Assembly (NCBI RefSeq): GCF_008065115.1 | Contig: NZ_CP042913.1 | Location: 4,065,658-4,129,657, forward strand | Origin: Bythopirellula goksoeyrii | GTDB lineage: Bacteria > Planctomycetota > Planctomycetia > Pirellulales > Lacipirellulaceae | DNA length: 64,000 nt | Reading direction: 5' to 3' | In this document: positions 28,718-38,365 of the stretch, in pieces | Position numbering within the stretch: position 1 is the stretch's first letter | Layout: every line of letters begins with the position of its first letter | Position numbers and translations under genes: made by a program | The notes under the pieces: model-generated | What the model saw: the letters and a program-made list of their open reading frames with translations, nothing else | Database searches by the model: none | What the model was told of the DNA's origin: nothing

Positions 28718-28987
28718 ATGGAATCCAAGGCTGAATATGATGATTATCTTGTGGTGTTGAGAGAGAACGTCTGTAGCCACTGCATTGAGCGGCAACCGGG
28801 TTGCCCGCCATGTGCGCCACAGGGCAAGGCGTGTGGCATTGAGCAGCACATTCCCGAGTTGGTCAAAATCTGTCGCACTACAGATAGTGTGCAGATGGAG
28901 CCTTACATCCAACAGCTACACGACAAGATTTGTGAGGACTGCGCGTATCAAGACACCCCAACCTGTCCATGTCCGTTGGACTATTGA
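28718..28987 (+). CDS. Small cysteine-rich, probably metal-binding protein
   Basis: 89 residues from ATG 28718 with an AAGGAG site. Nine cysteines in spaced groups: NVCSHCIERQPGCPPCAP and, near the end, ICEDCAYQDTPTCPCPLDY. The two halves look like duplicated Cx2C/Cx4-5CxxC modules, consistent with binding zinc or an iron-sulfur cluster. Similar short Cys-rich proteins occur in several bacteria without assigned function. Cytoplasmic by lack of a signal peptide. Confidence 0.65.
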   Translation: MESKAEYDDYLVVLRENVCSHCIERQPGCPPCAPQGKACGIEQHIPELVKICRTTDSVQMEPYIQQLHDKICEDCAYQDTPTCPCPLDY

Positions 28988-29254
28988 TTGAAGTTGGCAG
29001 TCGAAGCCGTTGAACGGGTCCAACAGCGAGGTGCCGCTCAGTCCGCATCTGGACTGTGTTAACTGCGTAGTCCTTAGTCTCGAGTGAGGGTCGAATTGCA
29101 TTTGGGGACGCACGTACCGGTTCGAGGGAATGATGCGAGCCCAATTCAGGTCGAGTGTCGTCGGCTCGGTTGCGTTTTCGAGTTTCAAGATCTCATTAAT
29201 ACGTGGCACTGCCAAGAACTGACCGTTGTATGATCTAAAATCAGTACAGCATCA

Positions 29255-29479
29255 CTAGATCATCGAAGCCATAAAGTTCGAACCGAGGCTCGAATCAGGT
29301 GGTGAGTGCCGGTGAAAAGAAATGTCCGACCACTCGCCCAATTCGCATCGCACAACATGCACTTCCTTCGGAGCTTCAATCCCAATCTTCACGCGGTTGC
29401 CATTGATCCTCACGATCTTCACTTTGATCTTCCCGTCGATGTGGATCGCCTCACCGACCTTTCTACTAAGTACCAACAT
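29255..29479 (-). CDS. csrA: Carbon storage regulator CsrA
   Basis: 74 residues from ATG 29479, preceded by GGAGG at good distance (an upstream in-frame ATG at 29494 overlaps that site). MLVLSRKVGEAIHIDGKIKV, VRINGNRVKIGIEAPKEVHV is the full CsrA beta fold, including the GxxVxIGIxAPxxVxVxR RNA-binding core. At the usual RxE position it has VVRCELGEW and then a ~20-residue Ser/His-rich tail not common in the family. CsrA dimers bind GGA motifs in mRNA leaders. The target mRNAs cannot be told from here. Confidence 0.88.
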   Translation of the reverse strand: MLVLSRKVGEAIHIDGKIKVKIVRINGNRVKIGIEAPKEVHVVRCELGEWSDISFHRHSPPDSSLGSNFMASMI

Positions 29480-30061
29480 AATCCTATCCTCCATGAACCA
29501 GAAGTGATTGAGGAACGCATTTTTGTCCCTTATCCCGAAGCGGGTTTGTACTCATGCTATGGCACTCAAAATGTGAGTTATGTGAAACAAGTTATGTAAT
29601 GCAAGTTGTGTACCGTTTAGGTTGACGATGCCTGGTTCGTTTGCAATGTGTTGACAGCCAGTTAGTTGGCAATGCTGTCATAGTAGTGACAGCGGTTTAA
29701 GCCAGCGAGCAACCTAGCGCACTCTATGACGATTCCGCACAGGGCAGCCATGTCTAGTCGGAAGGCTCCTGCAGCTACTCCGACCGTTTGTCAAAAAGGA
29801 AGAGAGGGTATTCAAGAAGATGTGATCATCCTCAATGCGAACTGAAAGTCCGCTCCCAGCAGCCCAAACAACTCAGTATTGCATGTCTTCCGATTGATCA
29901 AACTGGGTTATCAAATCACCTATTCTTCGGACACGCAGGAATCGTTGAAAAGGCAACCAAACTGGGAGAGGGCCGACTGATTTGGAGAGGAGGGCACACA
30001 CTGTGTGATGGATGTGCAATGGGAAGACTAAGGGCTGTTGCCCCTTTCATTTGATTGAAGC
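29480..30061. other. Gene-free stretch with inverted TGACAGC words
   Basis: Apart from a weak 88-codon open frame (29788, no good start) no gene is supported. Around 29652-29680 TGACAGC and its complement GCTGTCA form a 7-bp hairpin, with a third TGACAGC at about 29687. Confidence 0.4.
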
Positions 30062-30316
30062 TTAGGACTTGTCGTCGCTGTGAGTGCCAAGAGAGGTCAT
30101 CTGCGACCAGAACGCTTTTTGGATTGTCAGCAAACTCTCCAATCCCACGGGGAACCCTGCCTTGATCATCTCTGCGGGCTGCAATGAGCTGATATTGGAC
30201 ATCATCCGTTCCTGCAAATCCTTGAGCATTTCCTCCTGCATCGGTGCTACGTCCGGCAGTCCCATGTACTGGCGGGCTTCCGTGGGTGTGCAGTCGATAT
30301 TGATAGTGATCTTCAT
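30062..30316 (-). CDS. DUF6489-family small protein
   Basis: 84 residues from ATG 30316. MKITINIDCTPTEARQYMGL, PDVAPMQEEMLKDLQERM and the final LTIQKAFWSQM match a small conserved family mostly known from proteobacteria (KxxIxxDCTPxEARxFxGLPDVxP...FW.qM). Cytoplasmic, no enzyme motif; function unknown. Full family length. Confidence 0.75.
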   Translation of the reverse strand: MKITINIDCTPTEARQYMGLPDVAPMQEEMLKDLQERMMSNISSLQPAEMIKAGFPVGLESLLTIQKAFWSQMTSLGTHSDDKS

Positions 30317-30779
30317 AATTAGGCACCTCGCGATACATGGCATTTTGAATAACGCGAGTGTATGCCGTTCGCTGTTTCGGAGCAAGTTGCCGTGTGATTG
30401 GTCACGTGGATGTGGTCGGTCGAAAAGAGAATGTTCGATAGGTCGGGCTAAGTGCAACTCGTGCTGCTTTTGAGACTTCCCAACAAACTACCTAAAAAAT
30501 CCGGACGGGCTTCGATGGGAAAGCGCACTCGGGGGGGCTATTTCAGCAATCGCACTTTCCGCATTATTTTTTCGTTGCCCAAACTCTCGTCTGTCGACAT
30601 ACCAGCGTTTCCTTGGGCATGTGATTTGCACCTTATTTCATTGTGGCGTTTATGAGCCAGCCGGAATCGCGGCCAACACGCTGAGAGTGTGTGTTTGCGC
30701 GTGCGAAATGGCGCAGAGGGTGAGTCATTGTGTCAAAGTATCTGGTTGCCGAGAAGTTGAACCTCGAAGTGGAGATCAC
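30317..30779. other. Intergenic region upstream of a PEP-CTERM gene
   Basis: No gene supported. Contains the divergent promoters of the DUF6489 gene and the PEP-CTERM gene. Open frames reading into 30780 lack protein character before the GTG start. Confidence 0.35.
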
Positions 30780-31604
30780 GTGATTCAGCATTTTTTAAGA
30801 ATATGTTCCTTGCTCATTGCACTTTTGTGCTCCAGCCTAGCTGGTGCGTCTACGATCCAGTTTGTGGACGACGTTAACGGGGATTTCCGGATCGACAAGG
30901 TATTTTACGTCTGGCTGGACGAAGTGGCGTACACCGCGACGTTCACACACGACATCTCAGGTCAAGAATGGCTGATAAATAGTCCCGACGGGCCGACAAT
31001 TACGGGCCATCAGGATGCTATCTTCGCCGCTGGTGCCATAAGTGATGTGATCGCTGAGCAGAACTTGTCGATGGCAAGCGGGACGAGGTTTACACGGAAC
31101 GCATTTGTGCCCTATGTGGCGGCGGGGCCCTTTCCCGCAGCTGTGTTTATTACCCTCGCTGAGGAGTCGCCGTTGCATTACGAAAACGGGGATTCGTCGT
31201 TGTTGGTGCAGGCAATTAACAAGTACCCGGAGTGGGCAGTGGTGTCCTTCACACCGGCAATTCTGTCCGGTGACTACGATAACGACAGCGACGTGGATGG
31301 AAAAGATTTGCTTGGCTGGCAACGAAATCCCAGCATCGGCAACCTCAGCGATTGGCAAGCGAACTACGGGACCTCCGTTCCTCCGTTGGAGAGCAGTGTA
31401 GCCGTGCCTGAGCCGGAACCATCAACCTGGATAATACTGGGTCTAGCAGCAGTTATAGGAGACAAACTTGCCCGGAGGAAAAATTGCGTTGGCGAGACTG
31501 AATCGAATGCCCTTAGGCATTCTCAGAATCGCATTGCCGGACCTGTTGTTCTTCCTCGCCAGTCTGGCAAAAGTCGCCAATTGAGAGAAGTGAACGATGG
31601 CTGA
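30780..31604 (+). CDS. PEP-CTERM, dockerin-like exported protein with an extended tail
   Basis: 274 residues from GTG 30780 (TGGAG just upstream), chosen because it directly starts a signal peptide (FLRICSLLIALLCSSLAGAS). The mature part begins STIQFVDDVNGDFRIDKVFY; then a beta-rich domain and a dockerin-like GDYDNDSDVDGKDLLGWQRN. The PEP-CTERM signal (VPEPEPSTWIILGLAAVIGD, LARRK) is followed by ~38 further residues, so the sorting signal is not terminal. The last codons overlap the start of the next gene. Either the stop codon was lost or the tail is genuine. Confidence 0.75.
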   Translation: MIQHFLRICSLLIALLCSSLAGASTIQFVDDVNGDFRIDKVFYVWLDEVAYTATFTHDISGQEWLINSPDGPTITGHQDAIFAAGAISDVIAEQNLSMASGTRFTRNAFVPYVAAGPFPAAVFITLAEESPLHYENGDSSLLVQAINKYPEWAVVSFTPAILSGDYDNDSDVDGKDLLGWQRNPSIGNLSDWQANYGTSVPPLESSVAVPEPEPSTWIILGLAAVIGDKLARRKNCVGETESNALRHSQNRIAGPVVLPRQSGKSRQLREVNDG

Positions 31605-31941
31605 CACCAAAGAAAACGAACTGCGCAAAGTTGCAAAGCAATGTTGTGATTATTTCGCAAGTCGCGACATTGCGGTCTTCAAGAGCGAGGGCGAACAATT
31701 CTACCGAATCTGGATGGCCGGTCATGTGATGGAACTACACTTTGCCAAATTGGATAACCCGTTTCCGTTTGCTGCCGATGGGGGAATCTATGGTGGTCCC
31801 GTCTGGTGCTTCGCTATCAGACTTGCAGACGGAAGGTATTGCACAGAAACATCAGGTGGTGATTTATCGCTCATGAATCGTTTCGATGAGGCTCTCAATA
31901 GATTGTTAGAAGATATTCAACACTTAACTCAACCGAACTAA
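31597..31941 (+). CDS. Hypothetical protein overlapping the PEP-CTERM gene end
   Basis: 114 residues, MADTKENELRKVAKQCCDYF..., with GAGAAG upstream. Soluble, mixed alpha/beta. A WMAGHVMELHFAKLDNPFPF and GGIYGGPVWCFAIRLADG centre suggests a small stand-alone fold. No family recognised. The 8-bp overlap with the previous gene suggests translational coupling. Confidence 0.55.
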   Translation: MADTKENELRKVAKQCCDYFASRDIAVFKSEGEQFYRIWMAGHVMELHFAKLDNPFPFAADGGIYGGPVWCFAIRLADGRYCTETSGGDLSLMNRFDEALNRLLEDIQHLTQPN

Positions 31942-32308
31942 AAGAACGAACGGCGGCTGGTTGATCAAACAACCGTTATGCGGACTCCACAGAGTGATGC
32001 AGTGACAATCACGTGATGTGGGCAGATGAATGGGTTGCCCCGATCTGAGGCACAATTGCTCGTCCTGAATAATGACTTGTCTGACTCCGCCTGCTACTGT
32101 GCTGGTAATCTGAAACACTATCAGAAAAAAGCCCTTTTGGCGGCTTAGGACCTCGAAATCTACTCCCCATTACAGAGACTATATGAAGTTAAGAATTCAT
32201 ACTGAAATACCTCAGCAGAATTATCCCAAATAAGATCTGATAAGATGATAGCTGGGCATAAAATGACCTTTTTGAGGAAAATTCGATTTAGCCCAGGGGA
32301 GTTCTCTG
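31942..32308. other. Intergenic region
   Basis: No gene. It contains GGTTGATCAAACAACCGTTATGC (split as GGTTG / CAACC arms plus GTTATGC) at about 31958, reminiscent of an attC end, but without a matching start. Confidence 0.35.
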
Positions 32309-33046
32309 ATGACGCACCAATTAGAAAGAAAGCTCATGGTAATCACTGTGAAACGAATGTTGTCTTGGACGATCAACAGTGTCATCATCATGATCGTGTC
32401 TAATGCTCACGCAGATACGCTGAATTTTACGCTGGATAATCTCCTATTGGATGACGGTGGACAGATCACTGGCACGTTTGATTGGACCTTTAGCGCGGGG
32501 GACTTTGAGGGGGGGAGCGGGGCATTTACTGCGCTAGACATACCATACACTGCATACAGCTTTGCTGCTGGTAATCTGAATACGGATGTACAGTCCAATG
32601 CCATCGAGATTTCTGGAAACGGCAACTACCATGATATGGGCTTAGATATAAGAATCGTTCTCTCACAGTCTCTCTCACCCACTCAGTCTGTGCCGATTGA
32701 TACGGACCCAACCCAAAGCTTCTTCGAGTGCTGTGGCAATGGTTTCCAAGACCAGCCTTTCCTAAGTGGAAGAGTGGTTCCTACTGCCCTTCTCAACGGC
32801 GACTTCGACATCGACGGTGATGCGGACGGCCATGATTTTCTTGAGTGGCAGCGAGGTAATTCTCTCGACCCACTGAGTGCGAGTGACCTTGCTGCTTGGA
32901 AGAACAATTACTCAGTGTCTCTGCTCGTGGCTACAAGCGTGGCCTTGCCGGAGCCATCGACTGTGGTGCTGCTATCGTTCGCTGTAGTGTGGAGCAATTT
33001 GACCAGAAGGCGGCTCATCGCCTCGATAGTCTCAAGAACTCATTGA
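32309..33046 (+). CDS. Small PEP-CTERM, dockerin-like exported protein
   Basis: 245 residues, with GGGGAG upstream. Signal peptide ending SNAHA; beta-rich mature domain starting DTLNFTLDNLLLDDGGQITG TFDWTF (annotated in relatives only as a surface protein). The dockerin-like GDFDIDGDADGHDFLEWQRG is followed by the PEP-CTERM signal LPEPSTVVLLSFAVV and TRRR, then 10 residues. Compact relative of the larger surface proteins in the window. Repeat copy C follows ~105 bp after the stop. Confidence 0.82.
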   Translation: MTHQLERKLMVITVKRMLSWTINSVIIMIVSNAHADTLNFTLDNLLLDDGGQITGTFDWTFSAGDFEGGSGAFTALDIPYTAYSFAAGNLNTDVQSNAIEISGNGNYHDMGLDIRIVLSQSLSPTQSVPIDTDPTQSFFECCGNGFQDQPFLSGRVVPTALLNGDFDIDGDADGHDFLEWQRGNSLDPLSASDLAAWKNNYSVSLLVATSVALPEPSTVVLLSFAVVWSNLTRRRLIASIVSRTH

Positions 33047-33687
33047 TGATTGACACTATCGGGAACAGACCGTTTTCTGAGACGCAGCTTAACAACTCTT
33101 TGCACGCGGCGGTGTGCACATCCTCGTTCAATTGGAGACAACTCAAAAGTGCAGCGGGTGGACCAGTTTCAGCGAGTTGGCCAGTCGGCTAACTTGCAGC
33201 GGTCTTGTTCGAGAAATGACACCTCTGCAACTTCGGAGAAGCCCCAATTCAACGCGGTTGATGCAACCGACGCTCGGTAGCTCGTGGACGATTTCCCGGT
33301 TTAACGACGGACCGGTTCAAGTGGTTAGTCACATCGCTGCCGATGCAACGGGTCGATGACGAGGTGTCTACAAAGTTGGGGTATCTGCCCCATTTTGTCG
33401 AGCGGCTGCCCACCGTGTGCCGCAGTACAACCGACCGCGTATAGCACCATCCCGACTAACCAGAATGGGGGGGGCAGGGCATCGAAGAATCGATTCGGCT
33501 CCTGAATTCTTGCGCCGTAGGTGGCGAATCGTGCGGTTTCGGATACATATCGACCCAATCGAAGCAATTGTGGCCACATCTTCTGTCAATTTGGTGATCA
33601 CTCCTCTATGATTGCAATTAACCTCAAGCGTTATTGCCTTGTCTGTTGAAGCAGCGGCGCAATTTTCTCTTTGCTTTGGGAGTGGTC
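33047..33687. other. Intergenic region containing repeat copy C
   Basis: The structured repeat occupies 33151-33270. The remaining sequence has no supported gene and should contain the promoter of the next large PEP-CTERM gene. Confidence 0.5.
33151..33270 (+). repeat. Dispersed structured repeat, copy C
   Basis: Altered head GCGGGTGGACCAG; hairpin 1 GCGAGTTGGCC / GGCTAACTTGC pairs throughout if G-T wobbles are allowed; hairpin 2 GCAGCGGT / ACCTCTGC with one mismatch; tail CGGTTGATGCAACCG, perfect palindrome. Confidence 0.78.
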
Positions 33688-36600
33688 ATGAATGCTTTCG
33701 CTCAACTGAAAATTGCGGGAGTATCGTCTCTTTCGCAGCAAATTGGCAAGATCGCACGCCGGGTACTTTGGACGTTCATTGTGATCGGCGGTGTTCACCT
33801 GCTCCTTTTTCAATCCGCCGCGCCAGCCGCAACGTGGACAGGAGCGTCGGACCCATTATTTGGAAGTGCGAATTGGTCAAACCCGTTTAATTGGGAGCTT
33901 AACGCGGGTCCAGGTACCTTAATCGGTGGAGATAACGTGATCTTTGCCGAGGCCCTTCCTCCTGGATTTAGAAGCCATTCCACTGTCGACTCGATCATCA
34001 GTATAGATTGGATCTCATTTCGCGGCTCCGTCGGCGTTGATCCGGAATTCGTAGTTAATGCAGCGGCCGGCGCGAAGATCACGCTGACCACCGAGGACGG
34101 CGTAAATCTGTTCGGCAGCTTCACCGATCTGCACGAAGCCGACCAAACCATCAATGCGCCGATAGATCTTGGGAACTCTGTCGTCAAATTTCAAACCCAG
34201 TACACGGAAGGCCAACTGCGCATTACGGGAAATGTCGATCTAAAGGGAAACGAGTTATACGCCATTCCCGATAGATTACTCGACGGCGGGGACATCCTCA
34301 TCAGCGGGCGGATCTCGGGTAGCGGTTCTTTGAAAGTTGGTCATCTGTTCGGAAACAGTCTGGGCGGCGTACTCAGCTTAACTGGCACCAATGACTACAG
34401 CGGTCCCACCCACATCACGGACCGGGCCGTACTGGCACTAACAGGCAGCGGTCGCCTCCCTGACACCGATTTGACCATCGACAATTTTGGTAGTTTGAGA
34501 ATGACTGGTATGACGGACTCGATCCGAAGCCTGAACGGCACTTCTACAGCGAGCGTCTTATTACTCTCTAACGCCAAGCTGGTCCTCGGCAATAATGGCA
34601 TCCCTGGAGGCGGGTCGTTCAGTGGCAATATCTCGGGAGCAGGCAGCCTGGAGAAGAGGGGATTTGCGATGTTGACCCTGCGAGGGATCAATTCTCAAAC
34701 GGGTGGAACCATAGTAAGGGACGGCATACTGGCGGTGTCTGGCAATGGGCAATTGAGTGGTGGAGATGTTCATGTCCAGGCCGGCGGCAACTTGAGACTC
34801 GACGGCGGCACGATCTCGACCGGCAATCTCGATGTCAATGCAGGCGGGACTTTCGATTTTCAATCCGGTACGGTGAATCTTCTAACGGGCACTTCCCAAT
34901 TCCTGGCTGGGGACGTGCGCGTGGGCACTAATGGATCCGGCACGTTGACATTGGATGGGGCTGCCTCGGCGGCGTACGAGTTTTCGAACCTGATAGTCAA
35001 CAACGCCGACGACACCTTGACCGTCAAAAATGGTACGACGACGGTTAATACTGTGGATAACTCCGTCGGTGGAACTCTCAACTTCACTGGTGGGACACTC
35101 AATTTGGCAGACGCCAGTGGCGGGCTGATCACCGGCGCCCAGGATGAAACTCTGCTCGGAAGCCTCACCGGAGTGGGTGGCGTGACAAAAGTCGGTAACG
35201 GAACGCTCCGGCTGTCAGGCGTTAGCACCTACAGCGGCCCGACGTCAGTCACCGGCGGCGAGCTGCGCGTCGTCGGCTCGATCAACGACACCAGTGCCGT
35301 GAGCGTCGTCGGCGGCGGATTGCTCACCAACCAAGGCGTTCTTACGCTCGCAGTGGGTGGTTCCGTTTCCCTGTCAAGCGGCGGCGAAATCGACTGGGAC
35401 AATTCAGAGTTTTCCGTTACCGGCAACGGCGCGAGTGTAACCATCGAGAACCCCGACTCGCAGTGGACCCACGGCACTGGCGACTTTCAGATCGGAACCA
35501 CCGCAGGCAGCCCAGGCAATCCAATCACCCTCGACATCCTCGACGGGGCGGTGCTGGATGCCGAAGGGAGAATCCTGCTCAGTGACGTCGCGGGTTCTCA
35601 CAGCGAGACCACCGTAAGCGGCTTCAACGGAGTCGCTTCTCACCTTAAGGCGGGCTCAAATCTCTTTGTCGGCGACCAGAGCGTCGCTGTACTGACCGTC
35701 AGCTCGGGGGCGATCGTGGAAGCCGTAGGGGACATTCAGATCGGCGGCTGGGACGAGGGCGACGGCACGGTGTTGGTCACCGGCAATTCGTCGCAGCTCA
35801 TCTCCGGCGGCCACACGATGCTTGGCGACGGGAATGGGACCTCGGGCATCGGCGACTTGACCATCGCCAACGGCGGCACGGTTCAGACCGACCAGCGCGC
35901 CATGCTCGGCAGCAAGCCGGGCGGCACCGGAACCGCCACTGTCAATGCGTCCGGAATCTGGAATGCCGGTTCGATGTACGTCGGTGGAACAAACACCGAA
36001 GAAGCCGGCACGGGGATGCTCGAGCTGAAGCCGGAGGGGGAAATCAACGTCGCCACCGAGCTGAAGGTCTGGGGCACAGGCACCGTGAACTTCAGCGGAG
36101 GTACGCTCGACATCGCCACGCTCGACGTGTCCGCAGCGGGCAGCACTTTCAACATGACCGGCGGGCGTCTGGAGGTCGAAACAGTGGAGGGAGATTTAAC
36201 TGTTGTTGGCGGGACCTTGGCTCCCGGCGAGTCTCCCGGTTTGACGACAATAACTGGCGACTTCAATCCCCAAACAGCGGCAACCCTGGAAATCGAAATT
36301 GGCGGTACCATGGCCGAAACCGAGTACGATGTCCTGGATGTTACTGGCACAGCGATGCTCGACGGAATCTTGAATCTTTCCTTCGTTGACCTCGGAAGCG
36401 GAACATTCGCGCCAACCGCCGGCGATACATTTGAGATCCTGACTGCAGCAAGCGTGTTGGGCGAATTCGACACGGTGACCGTCCCCGCATTGCCGGGGAA
36501 CCTAGTCTGGTTTGTGAACTACGCAGCCACATCAGTCGAATTAGTTTCCACCTTCGCTGGAGACTTCGACTTGGATGGCGATGTCGATGGACGCGATTTT

Positions 36601-36786
36601 CTCGTTTGGCAACGGGGCGGTTCTCTCATCCCACTCAGCCAAGACGACCTTACCGCTTGGCAGACCAACTACGGAGCGATTGCACCGCCATTAGCCGTTT
36701 CGGCTGCCGTGCCTGAACCTACGAGTTTGCTGCTCGTAATCGGGGCGACCCTTTGCTGTGTTTACCGAAGGTGCATCACCCGCTGA
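33688..36786 (+). CDS. Large autotransporter-like PEP-CTERM, dockerin-like secreted protein
   Basis: 1032 residues from ATG 33688, with GGGAG 8 bp upstream. The signal peptide region (VLWTFIVIGGVHLLLFQSAA PA) is preceded by a ~25-residue leader. A W-TGASDPLFGSANWSNPFNW module is followed by autotransporter-associated strand repeats (LSLTGTNDYSGPTHITD; LRLSGVSTYSGPTSVTGGEL; LEKRGFAMLTLRGINSQTGG) and then solenoid repeats (VLTVSSGAIVEAVGDIQIGG). It ends with the dockerin-like GDFDLDGDVDGRDFLVWQRG and VPEPTSLLLVIGATLCCVYRR. No beta-barrel translocator, so these repeats are used without an autotransporter pore. Exported and surface-sorted (inferred). Confidence 0.88.
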   Translation: MNAFAQLKIAGVSSLSQQIGKIARRVLWTFIVIGGVHLLLFQSAAPAATWTGASDPLFGSANWSNPFNWELNAGPGTLIGGDNVIFAEALPPGFRSHSTVDSIISIDWISFRGSVGVDPEFVVNAAAGAKITLTTEDGVNLFGSFTDLHEADQTINAPIDLGNSVVKFQTQYTEGQLRITGNVDLKGNELYAIPDRLLDGGDILISGRISGSGSLKVGHLFGNSLGGVLSLTGTNDYSGPTHITDRAVLALTGSGRLPDTDLTIDNFGSLRMTGMTDSIRSLNGTSTASVLLLSNAKLVLGNNGIPGGGSFSGNISGAGSLEKRGFAMLTLRGINSQTGGTIVRDGILAVSGNGQLSGGDVHVQAGGNLRLDGGTISTGNLDVNAGGTFDFQSGTVNLLTGTSQFLAGDVRVGTNGSGTLTLDGAASAAYEFSNLIVNNADDTLTVKNGTTTVNTVDNSVGGTLNFTGGTLNLADASGGLITGAQDETLLGSLTGVGGVTKVGNGTLRLSGVSTYSGPTSVTGGELRVVGSINDTSAVSVVGGGLLTNQGVLTLAVGGSVSLSSGGEIDWDNSEFSVTGNGASVTIENPDSQWTHGTGDFQIGTTAGSPGNPITLDILDGAVLDAEGRILLSDVAGSHSETTVSGFNGVASHLKAGSNLFVGDQSVAVLTVSSGAIVEAVGDIQIGGWDEGDGTVLVTGNSSQLISGGHTMLGDGNGTSGIGDLTIANGGTVQTDQRAMLGSKPGGTGTATVNASGIWNAGSMYVGGTNTEEAGTGMLELKPEGEINVATELKVWGTGTVNFSGGTLDIATLDVSAAGSTFNMTGGRLEVETVEGDLTVVGGTLAPGESPGLTTITGDFNPQTAATLEIEIGGTMAETEYDVLDVTGTAMLDGILNLSFVDLGSGTFAPTAGDTFEILTAASVLGEFDTVTVPALPGNLVWFVNYAATSVELVSTFAGDFDLDGDVDGRDFLVWQRGGSLIPLSQDDLTAWQTNYGAIAPPLAVSAAVPEPTSLLLVIGATLCCVYRRCITR

Positions 36787-36893
36787 CAATCGAAGAAATA
36801 CGATGGCAGGCTTAGCAGATTAGTGTCAATGACGCACCTCGAAACCGGCTTCGGTTGAGTACACCGAAGCGACTGTGCCTGTTTGCTTTCACG

Positions 36894-37010
36894 CGGAGGT
36901 TGGACCAACCACCCACAGGAGGGGTTCGTGGCTATCTGCGGAGTTCTACCCACAGCCAAGACACCTCAGTCAGTTCGCCGTGTCCCCTAACACCGCCGAA
37001 TGCCCGCGCG
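36894..37010 (+). repeat. Dispersed structured repeat, degenerate copy G
   Basis: Head GGAGGTTGGACCAACC, with the strongest GGTTGG-A-CCAACC palindrome of all copies, followed by a body that keeps only AAGACACCTCAGTCAGTTCG and lacks a clear tail. About 110 bp after the PEP-CTERM gene stop. Confidence 0.5.
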
Positions 37011-37036
37011 TCAGGTTTCAGCGAGTCTCTGTTACG

Positions 37037-38365
37037 TTATTGCAGTTTCATCTCAGAAATTCTCCGCTCGGCCATGATTTGCATCCTCTTTCCAGCTTCT
37101 TCGGGGGTGAGCTCTCCCTGAAGCAGCGCTCGAAGAGCGGGACGCATGGAGTCGAAGATTGCTCTCAGTTCGTATTCTACCGGCATCGGTCGACCCCGCT
37201 CAACTTGCTTGACTGAGACGGTAAATATCTTGTCGCTGCTGGAGAGTGCTTCTTCGTACAGTACATGAAGCGAAGAGACGATCCGCAATCGCTTTACTAA
37301 ACGGCGTTGCACTTCCTCTGAAGTCATGTACTGGACAAACAACATCGCAGCATCTGCGCGCTCACCCTTGGCATTGGCATTCAGCGAGTAACCAATGGGC
37401 GCCACCATCGGTCGCATTGGTATGCCGGTACCACTGACCGCTGGCAACACGGCGACGGCTGCGTTTAGCTTGGGATTGCCCAGATAGTCACTCCAGCTCC
37501 AATCGCCGTTGATGATCATGGCGGCTTTGCCATCTTTGAACAGAGCGTCGGCAATCGCGTAATCGCAATTTGGCGGTGTCACCAGTTCTTTATTTACGAT
37601 ACGATGAATCAGCGCGTAAGCTGCGATGGCTTCGGGAGTATCCAAATTAGGAACGCCGGGCGAGTTTTCGTCAAATACCCAGGCGCCGCAACCTGTTAGG
37701 AAAGGGACCGCGAAGAACGGCTCCGAGCAGTTCCACACTAGGCCATAGCGTTCTGGACGCCCGTCCTGATCCTCATCAATCGTCTGCTGCTTGGCGATCT
37801 GGATCAGGTCCTCAGTCGTTTGGGGAGGCTCGGAGACATAATTCTGGTTAAAGACAAGGGCAAGGTGGTTGCCGACGCGACCACCCACCAGAAGCAGTTC
37901 CTCTTTGGAAGAGTCATCTAGGCCTGGCAATTTGATCAAGGAGCCCTCGCCAAATTGTTGCTGTTGTGTTTTGCTGATCCATGGTGTCATGTCCTGGATG
38001 ATCCGCTTGCTTTGAAAAAGCTCCACCGCATCGGAGGGGCCGTAAACAAGATCGGGACCTATGCCATCCAGGGCTGCTGACTCATAGCCACTTTTCGAAA
38101 GCGCTCGCACGTCGATTTCTGGGTGCAGTTGGCGGAATCGTCCAATTTCGGCGTCGATTGCTTCTCGTTCGCCTGAGACCATGTGGTGCTGCCACATCGT
38201 GATTATCAGTCGATCGGATTGCTGGGCTGCGCATGCCGCGATGATGAACAGGAAGCTTAGGCACGCCAAAACAATGAGGGTGATCAGTCGATTCAATGTG
38301 TTCCTCTTGCTTCTCAGAATTATCGAAGGCGACGATCCATCCGAATCTAAAGTTAGCCATCGCAT
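37037..38365 (-). CDS. ABC transporter solute-binding protein (sugar family 1)
   Basis: 442 residues. N-terminal membrane/signal segment LITLIVLACLSFLFIIAACA with a possible lipobox Cys. The fold signature is clear: IITMWQHHMVSGEREAIDAE at the N-lobe, later AMIINGDWSWSDYLGN and QYMTSEEVQRRLVKR, typical of maltose-type binding proteins. It captures a sugar or other solute outside the cytoplasmic membrane for an ABC importer. No permease or ATPase genes are adjacent, so it is an orphan in this window. Repeat copy G lies just beyond its 3' end. Confidence 0.85.
   Translation of the reverse strand: MRWLTLDSDGSSPSIILRSKRNTLNRLITLIVLACLSFLFIIAACAAQQSDRLIITMWQHHMVSGEREAIDAEIGRFRQLHPEIDVRALSKSGYESAALDGIGPDLVYGPSDAVELFQSKRIIQDMTPWISKTQQQQFGEGSLIKLPGLDDSSKEELLLVGGRVGNHLALVFNQNYVSEPPQTTEDLIQIAKQQTIDEDQDGRPERYGLVWNCSEPFFAVPFLTGCGAWVFDENSPGVPNLDTPEAIAAYALIHRIVNKELVTPPNCDYAIADALFKDGKAAMIINGDWSWSDYLGNPKLNAAVAVLPAVSGTGIPMRPMVAPIGYSLNANAKGERADAAMLFVQYMTSEEVQRRLVKRLRIVSSLHVLYEEALSSSDKIFTVSVKQVERGRPMPVEYELRAIFDSMRPALRALLQGELTPEEAGKRMQIMAERRISEMKLQ

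Noticed and set aside
29788-30054. 88-codon open frame between csrA and DUF6489
   Set aside because: Starts with TTG and has no convincing fold or ribosome binding site.
31942-31985. Possible attC end (GGTTGATCAAACAACCGTTATGC) after the gene at 31597
   Set aside because: There is no matching RYYYAAC box with complementary arms upstream, so it is not supported as a recombination site.
36980-37045. CCCTAAC ... CGTTATTGC near the ABC binding protein as attC
   Set aside because: Core-like boxes are present but the intervening arms do not pair.
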